Shown here: positions 1 to 5,974 of the stretch, piece after piece
Layout of the letters: every line of letters begins with the position of its first letter
How positions within the stretch are numbered: the first letter of the stretch is position 1
From: Sphaerochaetaceae bacterium
Lineage (GTDB): Bacteria > Spirochaetota > Spirochaetia > Sphaerochaetales > Sphaerochaetaceae
Reading direction: 5' to 3'
Assembly (NCBI GenBank): GCA_016302165.1
Contig: JAEDOD010000101.1
Coordinates: forward strand, 1-6,010
DNA: 6,010 bases
Notes under the pieces: model-generated
Told to the model about the DNA's origin: nothing
The model's database searches: none
What the model saw: only the letters and a program-made list of their open reading frames with translations
Position numbers and translations under genes: made by a program

Positions 1-1
1 C

Positions 2-157
2 CATGATTCTTCTATGGGAGGATTCCCCGATACCTGCTACAGGAAATAGCTTCACTCAATCCAATTGGTTTACCTGGGTGCATATAAGAAGGGAGCATTT
101 CTTGACCAGTATGATTCTGTTCAGAATGGCATCAAAACCAATTACGTGACTTTTTAA
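2..157 (+). pseudogene. Possible 3' end of a decayed or interrupted gene
   Basis: One plus-strand frame runs from the window edge to a TAA at 155-157, interrupted only by a TAG at 47-49. The 35 codons after that stop have a protein-like composition and end in ..NGIKTNYVTF. I do not recognise the family. The other two plus frames are also open for a while (to about 87 and 150), so a frameshift could equally explain the pattern. It may be the remnant of a neighbouring gene that ends just before the tandem repeats, or it may be noncoding. Nothing in it links to the transporter operon. Confidence 0.2.
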
Positions 158-171
158 AAAGTTGCTTGAAG

Positions 172-263
172 TTCTCCCCTTAATCGTGTTGCGTTTCTTC
201 CATCAATCGTGTTGTGCTTCTCCCCTTAATTGTGGCGCGGTTTCTCTTTTATCGTGTTGGCAA
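172..263. repeat. Four degenerate tandem units, ~23-bp period
   Basis: Units lie at 172-194, 195-217, 218-240 and 241-263. Each has a pyrimidine-rich first half (TTCTCCCCTTA in units 1 and 3) followed by a core, AATCGTGTTG. The cores are at 182-191, 205-214, 228-237 (variant AATTGTGGCG) and 250-259 (variant TATCGTGTTG), so their starts are 23, 23 and 22 bp apart, about two helical turns. The array ends in a small palindrome, TGTTGGCAACA, at 255-265. Regularly phased degenerate repeats like this are typical of multi-copy protein-binding ends, for example the terminal transposase-binding repeats of IS21-family elements. That identity is inference: no transposase gene is visible here. Confidence 0.6.
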
Positions 264-516
264 CAGCCATGCTTGCTTATCCTGAAATACAATATGAATG
301 GTTCTATTCTGCAATTCATACATTACCTCATAGATGGATGAGAGCATCGATTGGGCATTGTTGGCATCTCTCCTGAGACAAGCAGACTCATATAACTGTG
401 AGATATGGAGGAGTACTATTTCAAATCTGATAGTCATTTTCCAGAGATCCCCTATCTATCCCTGGAACCTCTAGGAACCAAGAAAAATCTTTCTACTGTA
501 TATGACAAAATAATCC
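264..516. other. Gene-poor stretch upstream of the operon promoter
   Basis: I see no convincing gene here. A minus-strand frame of 62 codons (437 to 249) exists, but it has a poor ribosome site, no recognisable family, and its stop lies inside the tandem repeat array. A short plus-strand frame (341-472) is equally unremarkable. Small structure includes a direct GGAACC repeat at 464-469 and 474-479 and a weak AGAAA/TTTCT hairpin at 481-494. Neither has a clear role. Confidence 0.4.
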
Positions 517-544
517 TTGACAGCATGTAAAGTCGACATACAAT
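517..544 (+). promoter_or_regulatory. Sigma-70-type promoter of the TRAP-transketolase operon
   Basis: A perfect -35 box, TTGACA (517-522), is followed after 16 bp by TACAAT (539-544), a one-mismatch -10 box. Transcription should start near 551, giving a leader of roughly 47 nt before the dctP start at 598. It is the only strong promoter I see ahead of the six co-directional genes. The -10 box sits inside a perfect inverted repeat (538-555), so occupancy of that repeat would block RNA polymerase directly. Confidence 0.8.
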
Positions 545-580
545 AAAGATTGTATAAAGATTGTCAGACAATCATACAAT
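538..580. promoter_or_regulatory. Operator cluster, probable FadR-subfamily GntR site
   Basis: Three symmetric elements are packed into 43 bp. ATACAAT and ATTGTAT (538-544, 549-555) form a perfect inverted repeat spaced by AAAG and cover the -10 box. GATTGTC-A-GACAATC (559-573) is a perfect 7-1-7 palindrome just after the expected start. A further ATACAAT follows at 574-580. The centre of the second palindrome, TTGTCAGACAA (561-571), fits the TNGT-NNN-ACNA pattern known for FadR-subfamily GntR regulators. An 11-bp direct repeat, ATAAAGATTGT, also occurs twice in tandem (543-564). The obvious candidate binder is the GntR-type regulator at 3443-4129. The site is seen; the pairing is inference. 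Confidence 0.75.
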
Positions 581-586
581 TTAAAA

Positions 587-593
587 AAGGAGG
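587..593 (+). promoter_or_regulatory. Ribosome binding site fixing the dctP start
   Basis: AAGGAGG lies 4 nt before the ATG at 598. The frame is open further upstream to a TTG at 550, but that would place the start at the expected transcription start and within the operator, and it would put 16 polar residues ahead of a good signal peptide. The ribosome site therefore selects 598. Confidence 0.8.
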
Positions 594-597
594 CTAT

Positions 598-1617
598 ATG
601 AGAAAACTTGCTGTCGCAGCTCTCATCATGCTTTGTATCGTCGGATCTCTCTTTGCAAATGGTGCAAACGAGAAGTCTTCAAATTCCGGTGTTGTAGAAT
701 TCAAGGTCGTAGGAAACAACAGCTCTGCTCTTGTTACTGAAGCAATGAAGAAGATTGCTGCAGAGATTGAAGAGAAGTCCAACGGAACACTCAAGCCTAT
801 CCTTTATCTTGAAGGTCAGCTTGGTGACAACGATGAAGACCTCTGCACAGGACTCAGCGAAGGCAACTACGAAATGCTGGTAAACGCTGAAATGCTCTTC
901 AACTGGGCTGTTCCTGAGTGGATGGAGCTCTTCAACATGGCATTCATCTTCGATTCACAGGATCATCTCCAGAAGTTCTGGCAGAGTGAAATGGGTGCAG
1001 ACCTGGCAGCTAAGCTTGAGGAAAAGTACAACGTTACAGCTTACCTCAACACAATTGCTCTCCGTGGACCAAGATATCTTACAGCTAACAAGGCTATCTA
1101 CAGTGTCAGTGACATGAAGGGCGTCAAGCTCAGAACACCTAACAACGCAGGCGTCATCGCTTCCTGGACAGCAACAGGTGCAAACGTTACTCCAGTAGCA
1201 TGGGGCGAGCTCTTCGGTGCTCTCCAGAACGGAATCGTCAATGCCCAGGAGAACCCACTTGCAAATATCGACCAGGCAGGTATGTATCAGGTTCAGAAGT
1301 ATCTCATGCAGACTGAGCACCAGTACACAAACTACTTCGTCTACTTCTCAAACAACTTCTGGAAGAGCCTTACTTCAGAGCAGCAGGCAATCATCTCCAC
1401 AGCAATCGACAATGGATTTGCTTGGCACAACGAGCAGGTCAATGCTGAAGATGAGGCATTCCTTGCTAAGTTCCAGGAGAAGGGTATGACTCTCATCACA
1501 AAGGATCAGATCGACATCGATTCCTTCAAGAATGCAATTGTTCCTGTACTCCTCGAGGAAAACAAGGACAAGTATCCAGAAGGTGCATACGAGAAGATCA
1601 GAGCTCTTGTTGACTAA
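598..1617 (+). CDS. dctP: TRAP transporter solute-binding protein, DctP family
   Basis: Extracytoplasmic receptor of a TRAP transporter: it binds the substrate outside the membrane and delivers it to the DctQM permease. The 339-residue product has the usual length. Residues 1-20 form a signal peptide (basic MRK, hydrophobic core, SLFANG junction). There is no good lipobox, so it is probably released rather than lipid-anchored. Family signatures are ALRGPRYLT (about 154-162), GVKLRTP with the conserved Arg179 that normally pairs with a substrate carboxylate, and the WGELFGALQNGIVNAQENP block (202-220). Codon use looks strongly biased (lysine is mostly AAG), which fits the high expression expected of a receptor made in excess over its permease. 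The DctP fold does not reveal the ligand; acids and sugar acids are most common in the family. First gene of the operon, behind promoter 517-544. Confidence 0.95.
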   Translation: MRKLAVAALIMLCIVGSLFANGANEKSSNSGVVEFKVVGNNSSALVTEAMKKIAAEIEEKSNGTLKPILYLEGQLGDNDEDLCTGLSEGNYEMLVNAEMLFNWAVPEWMELFNMAFIFDSQDHLQKFWQSEMGADLAAKLEEKYNVTAYLNTIALRGPRYLTANKAIYSVSDMKGVKLRTPNNAGVIASWTATGANVTPVAWGELFGALQNGIVNAQENPLANIDQAGMYQVQKYLMQTEHQYTNYFVYFSNNFWKSLTSEQQAIISTAIDNGFAWHNEQVNAEDEAFLAKFQEKGMTLITKDQIDIDSFKNAIVPVLLEENKDKYPEGAYEKIRALVD

Positions 1618-1627
1618 TTTCTAAGTT

Positions 1628-1634
1628 TAGGAGG
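1628..1634 (+). promoter_or_regulatory. Ribosome binding site selecting the GTG start of dctQ
   Basis: TAGGAGG is followed by a 6-nt spacer and GTG at 1641, with TTG as the next codon. Spacing favours GTG, although the TTG at 1644 (9-nt spacing) cannot be excluded. No ATG is available nearby. Confidence 0.7.
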
Positions 1635-1640
1635 CAAAAA

Positions 1641-2147
1641 GTGTTGAAGAAGATATCCAAAGGCTATTCTAAGGTTGCAGACATTCTGGAAGTGATCAAC
1701 AAGAACATTACCATTGCATTTCTTGTGGTCCTGATTCTGATTGTCTTCTTCCAGGTAGCGTGCAGAGTGACAACAGGCAAGTCCTTTGTCCAGATTGAGG
1801 AAATATCCATAGTAATGGCCGCTTGGCTGGGATTCTTTGCATTGGCTTATTCGGCTAAAAGGGGAGTCCACGTCAGAATCGACGTCTTCTCCAACATGCT
1901 TCCCAAGAAAGCACAGAAGATTCTTACACTTGTGGTGAATATTGCTACCCTTGCCGCAAGCGTATACCTTGTCATCTACGGATGGCAGCTGGCCATGAGG
2001 AAGATGAACGTTCCTCTCATGGTCCTTCCATTCCCTTCGGGAGTGCAGTATCTTGCATTCCCGGTGGGCATGGCCTTCACTTCACTGTTTCTCATTGACC
2101 ATACATTGAAGGCCATTGTCGCATTGACTGAAAAGGAGGAGGCTTGA
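1641..2147 (+). CDS. dctQ: TRAP transporter small permease subunit, DctQ family
   Basis: Small integral membrane subunit that joins the DctP receptor to the DctM channel in the cytoplasmic membrane. The 168-residue product has four predicted hydrophobic helices at about 22-42, 52-71, 92-114 and 132-154, the family's normal topology. The conserved region around EEISIVMAAWLGFFALAYSA (53-72), followed by KRGVHVRIDVF, matches the typical DctQ pattern of an acidic-aromatic stretch ending in a basic-His-hydrophobic-Asp segment. PSGVQYLAFPVG (132-143) matches the C-terminal signature. It starts with GTG at 1641, 23 bp after dctP. Its last codons carry the ribosome site for dctM, so the two permease subunits are probably translationally coupled. 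Confidence 0.93.
   Translation: MLKKISKGYSKVADILEVINKNITIAFLVVLILIVFFQVACRVTTGKSFVQIEEISIVMAAWLGFFALAYSAKRGVHVRIDVFSNMLPKKAQKILTLVVNIATLAASVYLVIYGWQLAMRKMNVPLMVLPFPSGVQYLAFPVGMAFTSLFLIDHTLKAIVALTEKEEA
2134..2142 (+). promoter_or_regulatory. Ribosome binding site selecting the dctM start
   Basis: AGGAGGAGG sits inside the final dctQ codons and places the ATG at 2150 at 7-10 nt spacing. The in-frame TTG at 2144 would lie only 1-4 nt from the site, too close, so 2150 is preferred. Confidence 0.75.
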
Positions 2148-2149
2148 TT

Positions 2150-3433
2150 ATGGCGGTAATTCTTGGATTTCTCGCAATGATTCTTCTTGGAGTACCCGTA
2201 GGTTACGCCATGGTACTCGCAGGTTTCTTCTATGTTACATTGGGTGGTGCTACAGTCGCACTTACCTTTATTCCTTCTGCCATGGTCAGCGGTATCTCTA
2301 GCTATACCATGTTGGCCATTCCGTTCTTCATGCTAGTCGGCGAAATCATGAACGGTTCAGGCATCACAAGGAAAATCTTCCAGTTCGCTTCTGCCTGGGT
2401 CGGCCACATCACTGGTGGCTTGGGACATGTAAATGTCCTGTCCAGTATGATCTTCGCAGGAATGTCAGGAGCAGCCGTCGCAGACTGCGCAGGACTGGGA
2501 GCAATCGAAATCAAGGCCATGACTGACGAAGGCTTCGACCCCGACTTCTCTGTCGGTGTTACAGCGGCTTCCTCCATCATAGGTCCTATCATTCCTCCAT
2601 CAAGCCCAATGGTCATGTTCGGTATCGTTGCCGGAATATCCATAGGTTCACTCTTCATGGGTGGAATAAGCGTAGGTATCATCATGGGACTCCTGATGAT
2701 GGCTACAGTCTATGTAATTGCAAAAAAGCGTAATTATCCCAAGCATCCGAAGTTCTCAAGAAAGGAGAAGTGGGTTGCAACAAAGGAAGCAGTTCCTGCC
2801 ATCCTTGGACCGATCATCCTTATCGGCGGAATCTTCTCCGGTTTCTTCACTCCAACAGAGGCCGCTGCAGTTGCAGTAATGTATTCACTTCTGGTGGGTG
2901 TCCTTGTCTACAAGCACCTTAACCTCAAGACTATCTACCATGTTCTTGAAGTAGGCGTAGAAAACCTGGGTATGGTAATGCTTCTTATGGCTAGCGGAAA
3001 ACTCTTTGCTTGGGTTCTGGGAATGGAAAAGGCTGCGGAAGTGGCTGCTACCTTCATATTCTCCCTTACCAGCAACAAGTATATAATCATTATTCTCCTG
3101 AACCTTATCCTCCTCTTTATGGGGATGTTCATGGAGACTAATGCAAGCATATTGATCCTGACCCCGATCATGCTGCCAATAGTGAACTCCATCGGAATGC
3201 ATCCGGTACAGTTTGGCGTGATATTCATCTTTGCCTTGATGATCGGTCTTTTGACTCCTCCTATGGCAATGTGTCTTTTTGTGACGTCAAAACTTGCAGG
3301 AATCTCTTTTCAGAGAGCGTTTAAAGCTGTAAAACCTTATTACATAGGACTTATCGTCGTCCTAATACTGATTAATGTTTTCCCAGCTATCACGCTTACT
3401 ATCCCGAAGCTGATTTTGGGAACAGCATTCTAA
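2150..3433 (+). CDS. dctM: TRAP transporter large permease subunit, DctM family
   Basis: Main ion-coupled channel subunit, member of the ion transporter superfamily. The 427-residue product is full length, with roughly a dozen hydrophobic segments. Signatures follow in the expected order: the N-terminal LLGVPVGYAM segment; GHITGGLGHVNVLSSMIFAG then MSGAAVAD (about 85-112), the first re-entrant region; IIGPIIPPSSPM (145-154), the hallmark loop; FFTPTEAAAVAV (232-243); and the second-half counterparts METNASILILTPIMLPI (328-344) and GLLTPPM (366-372). This repeated half-structure is typical of DctM. It starts 2 bp after the dctQ stop. No frameshift or missing block is seen. The direction is import and the coupling ion is usually sodium in the family; the sequence does not settle the ion here. 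Confidence 0.95.
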   Translation: MAVILGFLAMILLGVPVGYAMVLAGFFYVTLGGATVALTFIPSAMVSGISSYTMLAIPFFMLVGEIMNGSGITRKIFQFASAWVGHITGGLGHVNVLSSMIFAGMSGAAVADCAGLGAIEIKAMTDEGFDPDFSVGVTAASSIIGPIIPPSSPMVMFGIVAGISIGSLFMGGISVGIIMGLLMMATVYVIAKKRNYPKHPKFSRKEKWVATKEAVPAILGPIILIGGIFSGFFTPTEAAAVAVMYSLLVGVLVYKHLNLKTIYHVLEVGVENLGMVMLLMASGKLFAWVLGMEKAAEVAATFIFSLTSNKYIIIILLNLILLFMGMFMETNASILILTPIMLPIVNSIGMHPVQFGVIFIFALMIGLLTPPMAMCLFVTSKLAGISFQRAFKAVKPYYIGLIVVLILINVFPAITLTIPKLILGTAF

Positions 3434-3442
3434 GGAAGAGAA

Positions 3443-4129
3443 ATGGAGTTAGTGCAGAAGAAGTCTACTGTTCAGATTGCATCCCAGGCAATCATCGATT
3501 TCCTGAAGGAAGGGGAGATCAAGCCTGGGGAGAAACTGCCTTCCGAGGTGGAAATGTCCAAAAGACTCGGAATCAGCAGAGCTACCCTCAGGGAAGGTTA
3601 CAGACAGCTGGAGACTATGGGTTATATTAACCTGGTCTCCGGCCGTGGGGCGTTTGTAGCAGAGAGCAAAAACGGAATAGTGGAAGAAGTATCCAACTAC
3701 TTCCGACTTAATTCCGGTAAGATGCGGGATTATCTGGAGGTCAGACTTAGCTTCGATGCACAGGCTGCCAAATTGGCGGCCGAGAGAAGGACGGATGATG
3801 AGGTGATATTGCTGGAGGCGTATCAGAGGGATTTTGAGGCAGCAGTTGTCAAAAAAGACAATGTACTCATGGCTTCCCTTGATGCAAAGTTCCACGAAAA
3901 GATTGTTGACATGGCCCATAATGAGCTAATGACTGCCCTGGAGAAGCTGATAAACTTCTATTTCAGCCAGCTTAGGCAGACCAGCTTCCTTCTGGACGAG
4001 CATGCCAACAATGCCATTGAACCTCATCGGGCCATTTTGTCTGCAATCAGGAAAGGAGACGGTGAACTGGCGGCTCAGGAGAGTTTGAAGCATATGCAGC
4101 AATCTCTCTCCGACATATGTGGCTGCTAG
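3443..4129 (+). CDS. GntR-family transcriptional regulator, FadR/FCD subgroup
   Basis: Ligand-responsive DNA-binding repressor, 228 residues, normal for the subgroup. The N-terminal winged helix-turn-helix covers about 10-75: KPGEKLPSEVEMSKRLGIS leads into the recognition helix RATLREGYRQLE, and the wing has SGRGAFV. The C-terminal FCD effector domain runs from about 95 to 222 and keeps the expected metal-binding set: Asp147 and His151 (DAKFH), His195 (EPHRAI) and His217 (LKHM). A carboxylate effector bound at that metal would suit a TRAP substrate or its catabolite. It starts 9 bp after dctM with AAGGAAG upstream, and sits between transporter and enzyme genes, so it is probably transcribed from promoter 517-544 and represses its own operon through 538-580. 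The exact effector is unknown. Confidence 0.93.
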   Translation: MELVQKKSTVQIASQAIIDFLKEGEIKPGEKLPSEVEMSKRLGISRATLREGYRQLETMGYINLVSGRGAFVAESKNGIVEEVSNYFRLNSGKMRDYLEVRLSFDAQAAKLAAERRTDDEVILLEAYQRDFEAAVVKKDNVLMASLDAKFHEKIVDMAHNELMTALEKLINFYFSQLRQTSFLLDEHANNAIEPHRAILSAIRKGDGELAAQESLKHMQQSLSDICGC

Positions 4130-4139
4130 CCGAAGTACC

Positions 4140-4964
4140 ATGACATCAAAAGAATTAAAGATTAAATGTAGGGATATCAGAAAGGATATCCTGAGCGTTC
4201 TATGCACCGCTGGAAGCGGTCACTCAGGCGGCTCTCTGTCGTCTGTGGAGATTATGGCGGCCCTCTATTATGACGTAATGAAGATAGATCCAGAGTGGAA
4301 GGATGCAGACCGGGACAGGTTTGTATTGTCAAAAGGACATGCCGCTCCTTGTCTGTATGCTATCCTTGCAGACCTGGGCTATTTCCCAAAGGAAGAGCTT
4401 TATACCTTGAGACGCCTCCATTCCAGGCTTCAGGGTCATCCGGATTCAAAGAAGCTTCCAGGCGTCGAGATATCTACAGGCTCCCTGGGGCAAGGAGTAT
4501 CCATTGCCACAGGTATGGCTTTGGCAGCAAAGAAACAGGGCAGAGGAGTGAGAGTCTTTACTCTTGTAGGTGATGGCGAATCCGATGAAGGTCTGGTTTG
4601 GGAGGCTGCAGAGGCCGCAGCCCATTTCCACCTTGATAATCTTACTGTCATCATCGATAGAAATAGGCTTCAGCTTGACGGTCCCTGCTCCTCCATCATG
4701 GATAACAGAGATCTGGTGGAGAAGTATAGGGCATTTGGATTCGATGCGGTGAGAGTTGAGGACGGTAACGATATCGACCAGATTCTTTCAGCACTCAAGG
4801 CTCCTGTAGTGAAAGGAAAGCCCAGGTGCATTGTCGCTGAAACAGTAAAGGGCAAAGGTGTGTCCTTTATGGAAGACCAGGTCGGATGGCACGGTATGGC
4901 TCCAAAGAAGGAACAGCTGGAATTGGCCCTGAAGGAACTTGATGGGGAGGTGGATCATGAGTGA
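4140..4964 (+). CDS. Transketolase, N-terminal (thiamine-binding) subunit
   Basis: Thiamine diphosphate-binding half of a two-gene transketolase, which transfers a two-carbon ketol group between sugar phosphates. The 274-residue product has the normal length for split N-subunits. Visible motifs are GSGHSGG (25-31, catalytic-region His28), SKGHAAP (64-70, His67), STGSLGQG (112-119), the diphosphate/metal motif GDGESDEG (144-151) ending at DRN (173-175), and ETVKGKGVSF (234-243). I chose ATG 4140, 10 bp after the regulator stop, because the protein then begins like its relatives (MTSKELK). A GTG at 4119 in the same frame would add seven residues and overlap the regulator. Neither start has a clear ribosome site, which suggests coupling to upstream translation. 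The partner is the gene at 4957. Its pathway could be the pentose phosphate route or a dedicated sugar pathway; the context favours the latter. Confidence 0.93.
   Translation: MTSKELKIKCRDIRKDILSVLCTAGSGHSGGSLSSVEIMAALYYDVMKIDPEWKDADRDRFVLSKGHAAPCLYAILADLGYFPKEELYTLRRLHSRLQGHPDSKKLPGVEISTGSLGQGVSIATGMALAAKKQGRGVRVFTLVGDGESDEGLVWEAAEAAAHFHLDNLTVIIDRNRLQLDGPCSSIMDNRDLVEKYRAFGFDAVRVEDGNDIDQILSALKAPVVKGKPRCIVAETVKGKGVSFMEDQVGWHGMAPKKEQLELALKELDGEVDHE
4944..4950 (+). promoter_or_regulatory. Ribosome binding site selecting the second transketolase start
   Basis: GGGGAGG lies inside the end of the N-subunit gene, 6 nt before the ATG at 4957. The in-frame upstream codons (TTG 4939, ATG 4942) precede or overlap the site and are not credible starts. 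Confidence 0.75.
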
Positions 4965-5877
4965 CAAGATGATGAGGGTCAGCTACGGCGAAGCTCTTGT
5001 TGAACTGGGAAAGAAAAATGACAAAGTTGTGGTCCTGGACGCAGATCTTGCCCATGCCACTTTTACAGGAACATTCCAGAAGGAGTTCCCGGATAGATTT
5101 TTCAATGTGGGAATCGCTGAAGCAAATCTTGTTGACATGTCTGTAGGAATGGCAGCAATGGGATATATTCCTTTCTGTTCCACTTTTGCTCTTTTTGGTG
5201 CAGGAAGAGCCTATGAACAGATTAGAAATAGCGTTGCATATCCAAAAATGAATGTGAAGATCTGTTGTACTCATGGAGGAATCACTGTAGGAGAAGACGG
5301 AGGAAGCCACCAGTCTATAGAAGACTTTGCCTTGATGAGAGTCATTCCCGGCATGACCGTAGTGGTTCCAAGCGATGCAAATGAAACTGAAAAGGCTGTC
5401 CTTGCCGCATCTGAGCATAAGGGCCCCCTTTATATGAGGATAGGAAGATCTCCTTCTAGAGTTCTTCCTCCTCAGCCCTTTGAAATAGGAAAGGCCAATG
5501 TGCTGAAGGATGGTAGTGATATCGTACTCTTTGCCTGTGGCATAATGGTTCCAGAGGCTCTTGATGTTGCCCAGACCCTGGAAGAGAAGGGATACAGCAC
5601 AGCAGTTGTAAATATGCATACCATAAAGCCTTTGGATGAAGAATGCGTCCTGAAATATTCAGAGAAGTGCAGACATATCGTGACGATGGAAGAGCATTCG
5701 GTTATCGGAGGCCTAGGTGATGCTGTAGGATCAGTCTTGTTGGAGAAATGCCCGAAGAGACTGTTGAAGATTGGCGTCATGGATCGTTTCGGCCAGTCTG
5801 GAAAGCCTTGTGACCTTATGGATGAATATGGTCTTTCTGCAAAGACTGTTGTTCCAAGGATTCTTGAAATTCTCTAG
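4957..5877 (+). CDS. Transketolase, C-terminal (pyrimidine-binding) subunit
   Basis: Second half of the split transketolase: it carries the pyrimidine-binding domain and the C-terminal domain, and completes the active site with the subunit encoded just upstream. The 306-residue product is full length. Key features are NVGIAEAN (50-57) with the catalytic Glu55 that activates thiamine; FALFGAGRAYEQIRN (77-91), which contacts the cofactor ring; THGGITVGEDGGSHQSIED (105-123) with His106 and His118 in the substrate channel; YMRIGRS (159-165), with arginines placed like the phosphate-binding Arg of transketolases; and EEHSVIGGLG (245-254) in the C-terminal domain. The start overlaps the N-subunit stop by 8 bp, so equal synthesis by translational coupling is likely. 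A 1-deoxyxylulose-phosphate synthase is unlikely, because that enzyme is a single longer chain with different spacing. Confidence 0.93.
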   Translation: MSDKMMRVSYGEALVELGKKNDKVVVLDADLAHATFTGTFQKEFPDRFFNVGIAEANLVDMSVGMAAMGYIPFCSTFALFGAGRAYEQIRNSVAYPKMNVKICCTHGGITVGEDGGSHQSIEDFALMRVIPGMTVVVPSDANETEKAVLAASEHKGPLYMRIGRSPSRVLPPQPFEIGKANVLKDGSDIVLFACGIMVPEALDVAQTLEEKGYSTAVVNMHTIKPLDEECVLKYSEKCRHIVTMEEHSVIGGLGDAVGSVLLEKCPKRLLKIGVMDRFGQSGKPCDLMDEYGLSAKTVVPRILEIL

Positions 5878-5881
5878 GGAA

Positions 5882-5915
5882 CATTTCGTAAGAAAAACGA
5901 AGTGGTTTTATTTTT
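5882..5915 (+). terminator. Probable intrinsic terminator of the operon
   Basis: CATTTCG (5882-5888) pairs with CGAAGTG (5898-5904) in a 7-bp stem with one G-U pair and a 9-nt A-rich loop. TTTTATTTTT (5906-5915) follows at once. It lies 5 bp after the last stop codon, the right place for an operon end. The stem is short and AT-rich, so termination may be only partial. Confidence 0.55.
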
Positions 5916-5974
5916 CAAAAGATAATACTGTGGAGTATGGATGGAAAATGGAACGTAAGTACTTTAGATGAGGG

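Noticed and set aside
172..263. CRISPR array
   Set aside because: The 23-bp units abut without unique spacers and the repeats are too degenerate; no cas genes are present.
249..437. Minus-strand reading frame of 62 codons upstream of the operon
   Set aside because: No recognisable family and only a weak, badly spaced purine run before the ATG. Its stop codon lies within the tandem repeat array, so chance is the simpler explanation.
955..1320. Minus-strand frame (121 codons) inside dctP
   Set aside because: It is antisense to a clear DctP gene, Cys-rich with no ribosome site or motif. It results from the strongly biased codon use of dctP.
1618..1640. Intergenic attenuator or processing hairpin between dctP and dctQ
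   Set aside because: The gap is only 23 bp, filled by the ribosome site, and no stable inverted repeat is visible.
4867..5619. Long minus-strand frame (250 codons) across the transketolase subunit genes
   Set aside because: It is antisense to two well-conserved genes, with low-complexity Cys/His/Ser-rich composition and no domain. It is a shadow of the plus-strand codon pattern.
5771..5971. Plus-strand frame (66 codons) running off the end of the second transketolase gene
   Set aside because: It is a different frame of the real gene and runs through the probable terminator, with no ribosome site.
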